Positions 34,307 to 42,620 of a stretch of DNA of 44,512 bases are shown piece by piece. The position numbers and the translations under genes were made by a program. Source of the DNA: Oscillospiraceae bacterium. GTDB lineage: Bacteria > Bacillota > Clostridia > Oscillospirales > Oscillospiraceae. Location of the stretch: NCBI GenBank assembly GCA_902798545.1, contig CADBWQ010000021.1, positions 1 to 44,512 on the forward strand, given 5' to 3'. The notes under the pieces are model-generated. The model worked only from the letters and a program-made list of their open reading frames with translations. It was not told the origin of the DNA and searched no databases. How positions within the stretch are numbered: the first letter of the stretch is position 1; every line of letters starts with the position of its first letter.

Positions 34307-35176
34307 ATGACTGGACTGCTGATTCGTGCTCATGGCGGCTTTTTTGATGTCGAAACGGAGAAAAGGACCGTTGTGCGATGCCGTGCCAGAGGACGTCTTC
34401 ATCTGGACGACCTGGAACCGCTTCCCGGGGACCGTGTCAGATGGGAACAGGATATCCATCATCCCGGCTTCGGTGTGTTAACCGGTATAGAGCCCAGAAG
34501 AAATGTTTTTGTCCGCCCCAATATGGCGAATCTTGAACAGCTGGTCTATATCGCGAGTGCTGCGCGTCCGAAGACCGATCTTTATCTGATCGATCTGATG
34601 AGCGTCGTAGCCATGAAATCAGATTGTCGTTTTCTGCTCTGTGTGAACAAGATCGATCTGGAGCCTGCGGATGAGTTTCAATCCTGCTATGAAAAATGCA
34701 ATATCCCGGTACTCAGCGTCAGTGCCGCAACCGGGGAAGGGATTAATAAGCTGCGTGAGGAGTTGGACGGAAGAATATCCGCATTTACAGGGAACTCGGG
34801 TGTCGGGAAAACAAGCCTGCTTAACCTTCTTCTTCCCGGAGTACAACGAAATGTTGCAGAAATCAGTGCAAAACACGGACGTGGAAAGCACACGACACGG
34901 CTGACCGAGCTTTTTCCGCTGCCGGATTCGGGATATGTTGCCGATACACCTGGATTTGCCGCCCTGGAGTTTGGACGGATGACCGAGATGGAACTGCCCG
35001 AGATCGCCCGCTGCTTCCCTGAATTTCCGGTTGATCAATGCAGGTTTCCCGACTGCATCCATCGTGCAGAGCCACATTGTTCAGTTCGGAAAGCCGTAGA
35101 AGCTGGAACAATTGCTGCATCGAGGTATCAGTCGTACCTGCGTATGTTGCAGGAACGCCCTGTTGCGTTCAAATAA
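34307..35176 (+). CDS. rsgA: Ribosome small-subunit-dependent GTPase A
   Basis: A 289-residue assembly GTPase for the 30S subunit. The circularly permuted order is seen: OB fold (about 1-65), G4 (LCVNKIDL), then G1 GNSGVGKTS at 162-170, and G3 DTPGFAALEF. The C-terminal zinc knuckle has CRFPDCIHRAEPHC. The SD before ATG 34307 is weak. In Bacillus the operon goes on with rpe and thiN; here yebC follows after 42 bp with its own strong SD. Confidence 0.95.
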   Translation: MTGLLIRAHGGFFDVETEKRTVVRCRARGRLHLDDLEPLPGDRVRWEQDIHHPGFGVLTGIEPRRNVFVRPNMANLEQLVYIASAARPKTDLYLIDLMSVVAMKSDCRFLLCVNKIDLEPADEFQSCYEKCNIPVLSVSAATGEGINKLREELDGRISAFTGNSGVGKTSLLNLLLPGVQRNVAEISAKHGRGKHTTRLTELFPLPDSGYVADTPGFAALEFGRMTEMELPEIARCFPEFPVDQCRFPDCIHRAEPHCSVRKAVEAGTIAASRYQSYLRMLQERPVAFK

Positions 35177-35218
35177 ACAGAATACAGTATATTATCCATT
35201 TGAAAGGAGAAATCACCT

Positions 35219-35959
35219 ATGTCAGGACATTCCAAATGGCATAACATTCAGAAAACCAAAGGAGCCGCCGATGCAAAACGCGCTCAGGCGTTTACAAAGA
35301 TCGCCAGAGAGATGATCGTTGCCGTGAAAGAGGGCGGAAGCGGCGATCCCCGCTCCAACTCGCGCCTTGCAGCTGTCATTGCGAAGGCCAAGGCGGCCAA
35401 CATGCCGAACGACAACATCAAACGTACCATCGACAAAGCTCTCGGTTCCGGCAGCAACGAGAACTATGAGAAGATCGTCTATGAAGGATACGGTCCCTGC
35501 GGTGTTGCAGTCATCGTAGAGACTATGACAGATAACCGTAATCGTACAGCCGGTGAGATGCGCCACTATTTTGATAAATACGGCGGAAATATGGGACAGG
35601 CCAACTGCGTCTCCTGGTCCTTTGACAAAAAGGGCGTTATTGTCATTGACAATGAGGATGAGGAACTGGACGAAGACACGGTCATGATGGATGCACTGGA
35701 AGCCGGCGCTGAGGATTTTGAAGCCGAAGGCGAGGTCATGACTGTTTATACCGGTGTTGATGATGTTGCGAAGGTTGCAGATGCATTGACGGAAGCCGGG
35801 TATCATCTGCTCTCAGCGCAGGTTGAGATGCTTCCGCAGAACGGAACCGTCAAGCTCACCAACGAGGACGACATCAAAAACATGCAGAAAATGCTGGACA
35901 TGTTCGAAGACAACGATGATGTCCAGAATGTCTGGCATAACTGGGAAGACGCAGAATAA
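35219..35959 (+). CDS. yebC: YebC/PmpR-family transcriptional or translational regulator
   Basis: A 246-residue protein. SGHSKWHNIQKTKGAADAKRAQ is the family signature (written here as GHSKWHNIQKTKGAADAKRA), with NMPNDNIKRTIDKALG next and YEGYGPCGVAVIVE. YebC proteins act as DNA-binding regulators in some bacteria and as ribosome-associated factors at difficult sequences in others. AAAGGAG precedes ATG 35219. It closes the conserved part of the window; the next 1 kb has no full gene. Confidence 0.95.
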   Translation: MSGHSKWHNIQKTKGAADAKRAQAFTKIAREMIVAVKEGGSGDPRSNSRLAAVIAKAKAANMPNDNIKRTIDKALGSGSNENYEKIVYEGYGPCGVAVIVETMTDNRNRTAGEMRHYFDKYGGNMGQANCVSWSFDKKGVIVIDNEDEELDEDTVMMDALEAGAEDFEAEGEVMTVYTGVDDVAKVADALTEAGYHLLSAQVEMLPQNGTVKLTNEDDIKNMQKMLDMFEDNDDVQNVWHNWEDAE

Positions 35960-35970
35960 GCCTGTTTTTT

Positions 35971-36102
35971 GAAAAATCATGGTTTTTCGGAACAATTTTG
36001 ACTAGCTTCAAAATGGCCTCTGACAGAGAAAAATCATTTTTACTGTACAAACTGTACAATAATTGTACAAAAAAAGTGAGGGCAATCGTTCCGAAAAATC
36101 AT
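35971..36102. repeat. Three direct repeats and an inverted repeat downstream of yebC
   Basis: The 10-mer GAAAAATCAT occurs exactly at 35971-35980, 36028-36037 and 36093-36102. In addition 35979-35993 and 36088-36102 form an inverted repeat of 15 bp with one G-U-type mismatch, enclosing 94 bp. Between them lie three TGTACA boxes. The set could be a small mobile-element remnant or a regulatory region for a lost gene. It contains no coding frame. Confidence 0.6.
36044..36069. promoter_or_regulatory. Operator-like TGTACA palindromes
   Basis: TGTACAAT-A-ATTGTACA (36053-36069) is a perfect 8-bp inverted repeat with a 1-bp centre. A further TGTACA lies at 36044-36049, 9 bp earlier, so centres are about one helical turn apart. 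This looks like a binding site for a dimeric regulator, but no regulated gene is obvious. Confidence 0.45.
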
Positions 36103-36157
36103 AGAGATGCTGATGATAAGTAGTGCCTTCGGAGGCAGATGAGACAATTACTTACAA

Positions 36158-36185
36158 CAATCCTGGTTTGAAAGAATCAGGATTG
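36158..36185. terminator. Weak hairpin downstream of yebC
   Basis: CAATCCTG (36158-36165) pairs with CAGGATTG (36178-36185) over a 12-nt loop. There is no U-tail. It is 200 bp after yebC, so its role as terminator is doubtful. Confidence 0.25.
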
Positions 36186-36200
36186 CTTATAATAAATGAA

Positions 36201-36229
36201 TTGGCAAAAAGAAAAAACAGCTATAGAAT
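36201..36229 (+). promoter_or_regulatory. Possible promoter in the gene-poor stretch
   Basis: TTGGCA (36201-36206), 17-bp spacer, TAGAAT (36224-36229). It would read into the small frame at 36272. From 36103 to 36582 I see no other convincing feature. Confidence 0.3.
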
Positions 36230-36271
36230 AGCCCCATAAAAGAAATGTGAATGTTACTGCAGGTGAATGAT

Positions 36272-36400
36272 ATGGACGGAAGAGAATACTCAACTGAAAA
36301 GAGAAATGGAACTGAGATGCCAATTATTGTATCAGCTTGCGCAGTTTCCCTACAGCCACTTATTTCACTGAAGAGAGCCAAAAGAGGAATGAATACGTGA
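36272..36400 (+). CDS. Possible 42-residue peptide
   Basis: Short frame with AGGTGA (36261-36266) 5 nt before the ATG and a possible promoter 40 bp upstream. The product is basic at both ends with a hydrophobic middle (MPIIVSACAVSLQPLISL), a pattern seen in small membrane peptides and also in chance frames. No family recognised. On the other strand an 80-codon frame spans the same DNA with no SD. Kept only as a candidate. Confidence 0.2.
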   Translation: MDGREYSTEKRNGTEMPIIVSACAVSLQPLISLKRAKRGMNT

Positions 36401-36582
36401 TAGCTGATTAAAACCATCGGTTCGGCCATAAGCTGATTCCCAGAGAGAAACTTCCCCTAATCTAAAAAAAGACATCGCCATGTCGCATCGAGGGAAATTT
36501 TTCGGACATGTTGTGTGCTATTATGTAAACAAGTTCAAGGAACCGCATAATAACAGTTTAGAGGGATGAGGAGGAAATGGAT

Positions 36583-36805
36583 ATGGGGATCAAAGCACAG
36601 GCTGAACGAATCGGGTTTCAGGTGATTGGAGAGTTGACGAGATGCATGGATAGAGAACCGACGCACCTGTATCAGTGCTATTTTGATGAGGCCAGGAATG
36701 AGTTCATTCTCAGGAGGGGAATCCTGACTATCATTGCCTCGGATGGCACTGTTTTCTAAGTACGAGATCGACTATTACAACGAGCGCTTCCTGAGCGAGG
36801 AGTAA
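36583..36805 (+). pseudogene. Small gene interrupted by a probable frameshift
   Basis: AGGAGG at 36569-36574 lies exactly 8 nt before ATG 36583, a very strong SD. The frame gives 58 residues (MGIKAQAERIGFQVIGELTR...) and ends at TAA 36757-36759, right after the T4 run at 36752-36755. Losing one T there would continue the protein as DGTVSKYEIDYYNERFLSEE to TAA 36803-36805, giving about 73 residues with a well-formed, charged C-terminus. This suggests a recent frameshift or a sequencing error rather than a chance frame. No family recognised. A terminator follows at 36912. Confidence 0.5.
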
Positions 36806-36911
36806 TGGTTTTGACCGGTGACGGTTCCGGTACGGGCGGTACGCTGAATTTACAAATTACTGCGCGCTGTCCCTTCGACACAGTGGGACAAGAGAATACG
36901 TACGCATTTTA

Positions 36912-36939
36912 CAGGCAGGGGAGCCCCTGCCTGTTTTTT
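36912..36939 (+). terminator. Strong intrinsic terminator
   Basis: CAGGCAGGG (36912-36920), loop GAGC, CCCTGCCTG (36925-36933), then six T (36934-36939). It ends transcription from the small gene region and isolates the next promoter. Confidence 0.9.
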
Positions 36940-36976
36940 GTGGGTGAAACAATTCTGCATTTTGCCTGCATATGAC

Positions 36977-37005
36977 TTGAACTTATGGACTGAAAATGGT
37001 ATCAT
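36977..37005 (+). promoter_or_regulatory. Promoter for the phosphodiesterase gene
   Basis: TTGAAC (36977-36982), 17-bp spacer, TATCAT (37000-37005), about 55 bp before the start codon. Confidence 0.7.
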
Positions 37006-37060
37006 AATACAATATGTTATTATAAATCGTATACAGTCAGGAGGACGGAACAGGCAAAAC

Positions 37061-38815
37061 ATGAGAGACAAACAGGAAAAACTTGCGCCTTATCTGCAGG
37101 CCCTGCCGGGAATTCTGCAGTATCAGGTTTTTACAAAGATCGTGATCACATTGTGGCTGTTTCTGATGGGACGCGTATACCGCCTTTTGCTGAACAGCAT
37201 GGGCCGGGTGGCTGTCAGCACAGGGGACTTCACGTTCCTGTTCGGGCACTGGCAGGGGATCCTGATCCTCCTGGTCGCGCTCGTCTCTCTTTACGGCTAC
37301 GTGGCCATTGACCTGAACGCCAAGGTCATCCTCAGCCAAGATCTATTGTCCGGAGAAAAAATCTCTGCCTTGGATATCCTGAAGCGCGCGATTCCGACCA
37401 TCAAACGCTTTGCCTGCATTCAGGGCCTGGGCGTCATCCTGTATATCGCGCTGATCGCGCCGATCCTGGGCATCGGCGTGTCCCTGACCATGACGAAGGG
37501 CCTATATATTCCGACGTTTATTTCTTCGGTCATTGCGGACACGCCCCTGTATCTGGCGGGCGTGAGCCTGGTCGTCCTGGTCTTCCTGTCCGTGGGCGTT
37601 GCAAACCTCTTTATCCTGCATGGCATCGTTCTGGACGATCTTCCGGTCAAAGAGGCCGGGGAAAAGTCCAAAAAACTGCTCCGGGCGAACTGGAAGGATT
37701 ACCTGAAGCAGAATGTCCTGTTCCTGCTTGTGATCGCGGTGCTGCTTGCAGCGGTGGTGGTGATTCTCCTTGTGCTGCCGCTGGCGCTGGTGCAGATTCT
37801 TCCGCTCTCTGCGGGCGTCCGAAGGGGACTCACGGTCTTCTTTGTCACCTCCGGGGTGCTGCTGTCTTTGCTGGCCGATCTGTTTGCCACGCCGCTCTAT
37901 CTGATGAAGATGACGCAGCTGTACTTCCTTTATCAGCAGAAGGAGATCCCGTTCCACAAATGGGAAAAGAGAAAGCATTCCCTCACGGTTCTGGGAATTG
38001 TCTTTTGGCTGCTGGCGACCACCGTTGCGTCGGTGATGATGACACGGCAGTTTGATGTGATGTTTCCGAAGGACAGCGAGGTGCGCATCATCGCCCATCG
38101 CGCCGGCGGAACCGAAGGGGCGGAGAACACCGTCGCGGGCCTGGAAAAGGCATGGGAAATCGGCGCCTACGGAAGCGAAATCGACATTCAGCGGACGAAA
38201 GACGGCTACTATATCCTTAACCACGACGGCAATTTCCAGCGCGTCGCCGGAGAGAAACGGAAACCGGAAGAGATGACACTGGAGGAAATCAAGACGCTCT
38301 CCGTCGACGGGGAACCCGTTGCGACTCTGGAAGAGGCGCTGGAGGCTACCAGAGGAAACGGGGTTCTGTTCATCGAGCTGAAAGGCGAAACTGCCGATCA
38401 GCAGATGGCGGACGACACGGTGAAGGCGGTCAAGGCATACGGCATGGAAGACGAGTGCGTCCTGATCTCCCTGAAGTATGAGCTGATCGACTATATCGAG
38501 CGGACCTATCCGGAGATTCAGACCGGCTATCTGACCTTCGCCTCCTTCGGCGACACGGCGAAGCTGAACTGCGACTATCTCGCCCTGGAAGAGGAATCTG
38601 CCACCGCTGACGCCATCGAGGCCGTTCACAAGCAGGGGAAAAAGGTGCTGGTATGGACGGCGAATGAAAAGAATTCGCAGAAGCATTTTCTCTGCTCCCT
38701 GGCCGACGCGATCATCACGGATCAGATCAACCAGGCGACGCAGCTTCGCGAAGAACTGAGCCAGCGCTCGGATCTGCAGCGCATGGTTGACCGAATCAGG
38801 GAACTCCTGAGCTGA
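37061..38815 (+). CDS. Membrane-bound glycerophosphodiester phosphodiesterase
   Basis: Hydrolyses glycerophosphodiesters (deacylated phospholipids or lipoteichoic-type glycerol-phosphate chains) to glycerol 3-phosphate and an alcohol. The 584-residue protein has seven hydrophobic segments (about 23-44, 60-85, 117-142, 163-191, 217-245, 256-281, 309-332), the 'glycerophosphoryl diester phosphodiesterase membrane domain', then a GDPD TIM barrel from about residue 342. Catalytic features: AHRAGGTEGAENT (His, Arg, Glu), GSEIDIQRTKDG (Glu, Asp) and LNHDG (second His). By topology the enzyme domain should follow the last TM. ATG 37061 is the only start that fits; AGGAGG (37039-37044) is rather far, with a nearer ACAGG. 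The gene is GC-richer than the blocks to the left. Confidence 0.92.
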   Translation: MRDKQEKLAPYLQALPGILQYQVFTKIVITLWLFLMGRVYRLLLNSMGRVAVSTGDFTFLFGHWQGILILLVALVSLYGYVAIDLNAKVILSQDLLSGEKISALDILKRAIPTIKRFACIQGLGVILYIALIAPILGIGVSLTMTKGLYIPTFISSVIADTPLYLAGVSLVVLVFLSVGVANLFILHGIVLDDLPVKEAGEKSKKLLRANWKDYLKQNVLFLLVIAVLLAAVVVILLVLPLALVQILPLSAGVRRGLTVFFVTSGVLLSLLADLFATPLYLMKMTQLYFLYQQKEIPFHKWEKRKHSLTVLGIVFWLLATTVASVMMTRQFDVMFPKDSEVRIIAHRAGGTEGAENTVAGLEKAWEIGAYGSEIDIQRTKDGYYILNHDGNFQRVAGEKRKPEEMTLEEIKTLSVDGEPVATLEEALEATRGNGVLFIELKGETADQQMADDTVKAVKAYGMEDECVLISLKYELIDYIERTYPEIQTGYLTFASFGDTAKLNCDYLALEEESATADAIEAVHKQGKKVLVWTANEKNSQKHFLCSLADAIITDQINQATQLREELSQRSDLQRMVDRIRELLS

Positions 38816-38956
38816 ACGGCGAAGCAGAAGACAAGACTGTCGCATTCACCGGGGCTTCCGGAAAACGGCGGAAAAAGCCATGGAAGTACAGCCACCGGCT
38901 GAAACAGCGTATTTGATCACGATCGGGAGATGCCCGAAGCATCTCCGGAGGTACGT

Positions 38957-41900
38957 ATGAAGAAAAACGAAAACTCCATCCGCAACAAGGGAATTCTGTC
39001 GCTGGTATTGATCATCCTGCTCTTCGTCCTGGTGCGTTTCGCGCTGTTGTATATCGGCGCGAAGCTCGGCGAGACAAGAGAGAACGAGCTGATCCAGCTG
39101 AAGATGAGTGCCCTGACGGACATCGTTTCCGATGCCAATGCCAACAGCACGGCCGCGGCGGAACGTGTTTCCGGCCGGCTTACGGCAGAGACCAGGCTCA
39201 TGACGGGCATGCTGAAGGAATTCTGCTCAGAAGGAAGCTACGACGGACCGCGCACCCTTCCCGGCGGCTTTGTCGCGGAGCTGCGCGGCAGCCGCGTGAT
39301 CCTGCCCCCGGAGGCGGAAGGGGACGCGTTCCGGCTCAGCCGGGAAACGGTGGAAGAAGGACTGCGTTCCGGGAAGATCGTAAGCGTTCAGGACGCGGAC
39401 ACACCGGGGGAGGACACGGACGCGCCGATGTTCTTTACCTTCGGCGAAATCACGGAACATTTTGTCTATGTGAACGTTCTGAGCGAGAGCGAGTACACCG
39501 CGTATCTGGACCGGTACAGCGGGCACATCTATGACACGCTTCAGCTTGCGGATGAGAGCTTCGGCGGCATGACCCTGGTCGTAAGCTATGACGCTGACAC
39601 GGACGCCGGGGACAGCCTTCAGGTTCTCCGCCGCTTCGGGACCATCGAGGGAGAAGGGGAGTTCCTGGATCCGGAGCTTCTGCTTCAGACCGTCCGGCAG
39701 CGGTCCTCGGTCCTGACGCTGGATGAGCGTGACTATGCCTGCTCGGTCTCACAGCTGGAAGACGGCACCGTCGGGGATGAGACCCGCTACGTTGTGCAGA
39801 TCATCCCCCAGGTCTCGGTCCGTGAGCAGAACACCTCGCGCACGCTCCTGGTGGTGATCCTGATGGTGATCATCTTCATCGCGGTTGCGGTCTATGTCAT
39901 CTCGGTACAGCATTATACGGCCAAGCATCAGCTGACGCCGGAGCAGGCCGCACACTATACGGCGGAAGCCATGCGAAAGCGGATGATCAGTCTCGGCATC
40001 CTGAGCGCGGTGCTGGTGTTCGGGGCGGCCGTCCTGGTCGAATCCGTCGGCCAGCTCTATATGGAGCTGCGTTACGGACGGGACACGCTGCGCCTTTTCT
40101 CCAGCCAGGTGGAGAAGGAGAACCGGCACCAGCTCATGAGCATTTCCGAGGAGGAAGAATCCTGGTATCTCTATTACGGGGAGGAAATGGCGGCCCTGAT
40201 CGCCGATCACCCGGAGCTTGCCGCGCCGGAAAAGCTGCAGGAATACTGCGACTGCCTGGACATCGACTATATCATGCTGTTTGACTCGGACGGGAACGAG
40301 GTCTCCTGCAGCCGGGATTATGTCGGCTTTACCCTGGGCGACAGCCCGGAGGACGAGCGCTTTGAGTTCCGGCAGCTGCTGCACGGCGTTCCGGGGATCA
40401 TCCATCCGGCGTCCTACGATCCGGCGACCCGCCTCGAGCGTCAGCTGATCGGGGTCAAGGTCCCGGCTTCCGAGCCGGGGAACATGCACGGCGCGCTGAT
40501 CCTGGCCCTGCTGCCGGAGAACACGGACGGCACGGGCCTCGGCGGGGCGGAAGTACGGGAGATGAAACTGAATACCACGCGAGGCGCCGCCTGCTTCGCC
40601 TCGGATTCCGAAACCGGCGAGATTCTCTATGCAAGCAGCGCCTCCATGCTGGGGAAGAGCGTGAGCGAGTACGGCCTGCCGGAGAACAGCCTGCAGGACG
40701 GCTTTATGGACTTTACCTCCATCGGCGGCACGACGAATCTTGTCATCACGGTCCGGGAAGGGGAGCACGTCTACTACTACACCGTGGAATCCGGCGCCAT
40801 GTTCGGGCAGGTGATCCTGTACGGCGTCCTGGCCGCACTGCTCTTTACCCTGGTTCTGGCCCTGCTGCTGGTCTTCCTGCTGAAAGGTTATCACGAGAAC
40901 GTCATCGAAGAGTGGACCGAGTTCACCCAGGAGCGCGCCGCCAACCGCAGACGCGAGACCGACAGTATGGACGCGGTAACCATCGTGCCGGAGAACGAAA
41001 CCGATGCCGACGGGGAGGCAAAGCCGAAGACCGGGATCCTGCAGAAGCTTCTGGATTTCCTGCGTTGGAAACAGAAAAACCCGCGGGAGAGGACTTTTGT
41101 CGTTGTTCGGGTCGGTCTGATCGTGCTGATCCTGTGCTGCCTGGACGTGCTGCAGGGGAAGGCGCTGGCCAACGAGAGCTATGACACGATGCTGGGCTTC
41201 CTGCTGCACGGCGACTGGATGCGCGGGCTGAACCTCTTCTCCCTCTGCAGCTGTCTGATGATTCTCTCCATCGCGTATCTTGTCAACATCCTCTGCAACC
41301 TGCTTTTGAAGCTGACCGGGATCCTGCTCTCCGGGCATGGAGAGACGATCTGCAGACTGCTCTACAGCTGCGTACGGTATATCACGATTCTCGGGGTGAT
41401 CTACTTCTGCCTGGAATACCTCGGCTTCCCGACAAGCGCGATCATCGCGGCCCTGGGGGCGGCGTCTCTGTCAATTTCCCTCGGCGCCCAGGACCTGATC
41501 GCCGATATTCTCGCCGGCCTTGCCATTGTGTTTGACGGAAGCTTCCGGGTCGGCGACGTTGTCGAGATCAACGGCCGACAGGGCGTTGTGCTGGAACTCG
41601 GCGTCCGCGCAACAAAAATGCGCGTCCCGGTGAACAACATCCTGAGCATCAACAATCACGAGATCAAAGATGTGCTGAACCTCTCCAGAGAGTATTCGGA
41701 GTGCGTCGTGAACTTCCGTGTTCCGCTGGAACTTCCGCTCTCGCAGCTGGAAGCGGTTCTGGAGCGTGAGCTCCCCGCCATCGGAAAGAAGGAGAACCGG
41801 ATCCTCTTCGGCCCCTATCTGATCGGGACCACGCTGCCGCAGGACAAAACCATCGGGTCATTCAGCGTCGTCTCGGTCGGCGCCATGTGTGACCAGAAGG

Positions 41901-41977
41901 ATAAGGAAGAGGTTTCCTTTGCTCTGTACAGGGAGCTGAAACTGATTGCGGAACGCGAAGGCATCTCCCTGATATGA
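38957..41977 (+). CDS. MscS-family mechanosensitive channel with Cache-like extracytoplasmic domains
   Basis: A 1006-residue membrane protein. Order: TM1 (about 11-33), extracytoplasmic region 1 (34-294), TM2 (295-318), TM3 (342-365), extracytoplasmic region 2 (366-615), TM4 (619-643), charged cytoplasmic linker (644-710), three further TM segments, then the MscS pore helix (about 827-858, SAIIAALGAASLSISLGAQD), the beta domain (FDGSFRVGDVVEINGRQG) and the C-terminal alpha/beta domain. The second outer region has IDYIMLFDSDGNEVSCSRDY, the kind of strand seen in Cache sensors. Canonical MscS has under 300 residues, so most of this protein is an added sensor module. CGGAGG (38946-38951) 5 nt before ATG 38957 fixes the start. 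Gating by ligand or envelope state is inference. Confidence 0.85.
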   Translation: MKKNENSIRNKGILSLVLIILLFVLVRFALLYIGAKLGETRENELIQLKMSALTDIVSDANANSTAAAERVSGRLTAETRLMTGMLKEFCSEGSYDGPRTLPGGFVAELRGSRVILPPEAEGDAFRLSRETVEEGLRSGKIVSVQDADTPGEDTDAPMFFTFGEITEHFVYVNVLSESEYTAYLDRYSGHIYDTLQLADESFGGMTLVVSYDADTDAGDSLQVLRRFGTIEGEGEFLDPELLLQTVRQRSSVLTLDERDYACSVSQLEDGTVGDETRYVVQIIPQVSVREQNTSRTLLVVILMVIIFIAVAVYVISVQHYTAKHQLTPEQAAHYTAEAMRKRMISLGILSAVLVFGAAVLVESVGQLYMELRYGRDTLRLFSSQVEKENRHQLMSISEEEESWYLYYGEEMAALIADHPELAAPEKLQEYCDCLDIDYIMLFDSDGNEVSCSRDYVGFTLGDSPEDERFEFRQLLHGVPGIIHPASYDPATRLERQLIGVKVPASEPGNMHGALILALLPENTDGTGLGGAEVREMKLNTTRGAACFASDSETGEILYASSASMLGKSVSEYGLPENSLQDGFMDFTSIGGTTNLVITVREGEHVYYYTVESGAMFGQVILYGVLAALLFTLVLALLLVFLLKGYHENVIEEWTEFTQERAANRRRETDSMDAVTIVPENETDADGEAKPKTGILQKLLDFLRWKQKNPRERTFVVVRVGLIVLILCCLDVLQGKALANESYDTMLGFLLHGDWMRGLNLFSLCSCLMILSIAYLVNILCNLLLKLTGILLSGHGETICRLLYSCVRYITILGVIYFCLEYLGFPTSAIIAALGAASLSISLGAQDLIADILAGLAIVFDGSFRVGDVVEINGRQGVVLELGVRATKMRVPVNNILSINNHEIKDVLNLSREYSECVVNFRVPLELPLSQLEAVLERELPAIGKKENRILFGPYLIGTTLPQDKTIGSFSVVSVGAMCDQKDKEEVSFALYRELKLIAEREGISLI

Positions 41978-42221
41978 GGGAACAGGTAATTATATCCTGA
42001 ATCCGTGAAACTCCCTTACAAAAATATACTCGCACGACCTCCACGGAAAAACCAATGCGAGTTCTCTGCAATAAGGTGCTGAACGAAGGAGATTCAGTGA
42101 AAACGAGCGCAACAATATAAACTCTCTGTCGAGAGTGAACATTTATGGTCAGTAAGGTGATCCTTTATCCTGATGGAATTGACGCCGGATATCTTACTGC
42201 GATGTTGAGGTCCCAATTAAT
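41978..42221. other. Gene-free stretch after the channel gene
   Basis: No supported coding region. It contains small inverted repeats (CTCGCA at about 42029 with TGCGAG at about 42059, and ACTCTC/GAGAGT near 42120-42135) and a 39-codon frame without SD from about 42144. I see no terminator with a U-tail directly after the channel gene. Confidence 0.5.
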
Positions 42222-42376
42222 GAGACCATCCCAAAATTTGTGTAAACCTCCGATGTGGTGTTGAACAGGAGCACCACATCGGAGGTTTTATGATGAGCGG
42301 CAGAAAGAACAAAGCCCGGAAGAACAGGCCGGCGGGAAAAGATCCGGGATCACTTTCGGGCTCAATCAGGCAGTGA
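42222..42376 (+). mobile_element. Possible IS256-like left end with transposase-start remnant
   Basis: GAGACCATCCCAAAATTTGT followed by GTAAA (42222-42246) resembles the terminal inverted repeats of IS256-family elements, which carry a similar AATTGTGTAAA core. As in such elements, a hairpin and then a start codon follow: GGAGG at 42281-42285 and ATG at 42290/42293, reading a basic 27-28-residue peptide (MSGRKNKARKNRPAGKDPG...) that stops at 42374-42376. No transposase catalytic region follows, so this would be a truncated end. The identification rests on short similarity and is tentative. Confidence 0.35.
42244..42288 (+). promoter_or_regulatory. Hairpin that buries a Shine-Dalgarno site
   Basis: 42244-42260 and 42272-42288 form a 17-bp perfect stem (outer AAA/TTT included) with an 11-nt loop. 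The 3' arm contains GGAGG, the SD of the small frame at 42290/42293, and ends in TTTT. It can act as a terminator or hide the SD when read from outside, a device known in insertion sequences. Confidence 0.65.
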
Positions 42377-42410
42377 CTGGTATCTAAGCTATTCTACTGT
42401 AACCTGTTTC

Positions 42411-42620
42411 TTACCTCGCAGACATGCTGTATGTAAACACTTCAGAGAGCTCCCTGGCATAACCTTCATAGAAGCCTCTCGGCATGCCGAGAATCATTCT
42501 CGCGCCTCTGTTATACAGAAGCAGCAGCCCTTCTGTCAGCAGAAGGTTGAATCTGTTATTTCGGTTTCTGCTCAAGTCGCTTCCCGTTCCTTTCACATAA
42601 ATATGGTAAGCAAATGACAT
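42411..42620 (-). CDS. Hypothetical 69-residue protein
   Basis: Unrecognised. The product is basic in the first third with a hydrophobic stretch (FNLLLTEGLLLLYNRGARMIL) in the middle. A promoter-like TTGATG, 16-bp spacer, TATAAT (minus strand, around 42655-42630) lies so close that the transcript would start only a few bases before the ATG, so it would be leaderless or nearly so. No SD is present. It may be a chance frame in debris. Confidence 0.25.
   Translation of the reverse strand: MSFAYHIYVKGTGSDLSRNRNNRFNLLLTEGLLLLYNRGARMILGMPRGFYEGYARELSEVFTYSMSAR

Noticed and set aside
36187-36429. 80-codon open frame on the minus strand in the gene-poor stretch
   Set aside because: Hydrophobic but without SD, promoter or recognisable family; AT-rich DNA yields such frames by chance.
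36805-36960. Open frame starting at the ATG that overlaps the small gene's alternative stop
   Set aside because: It runs straight through a strong terminator and has no SD at the right distance.
37502-38845. 447-codon open frame on the minus strand inside the phosphodiesterase gene
   Set aside because: Shadow of the plus-strand GDPD gene; composition is unnatural and there is no start signal.
39749-41338. 529-codon open frame on the minus strand inside the channel gene
   Set aside because: It mirrors a well-supported GC-rich gene with clear MscS motifs and a strong SD; its translation is low-complexity (Gln/His/Asp/Arg-rich) and it has no SD.
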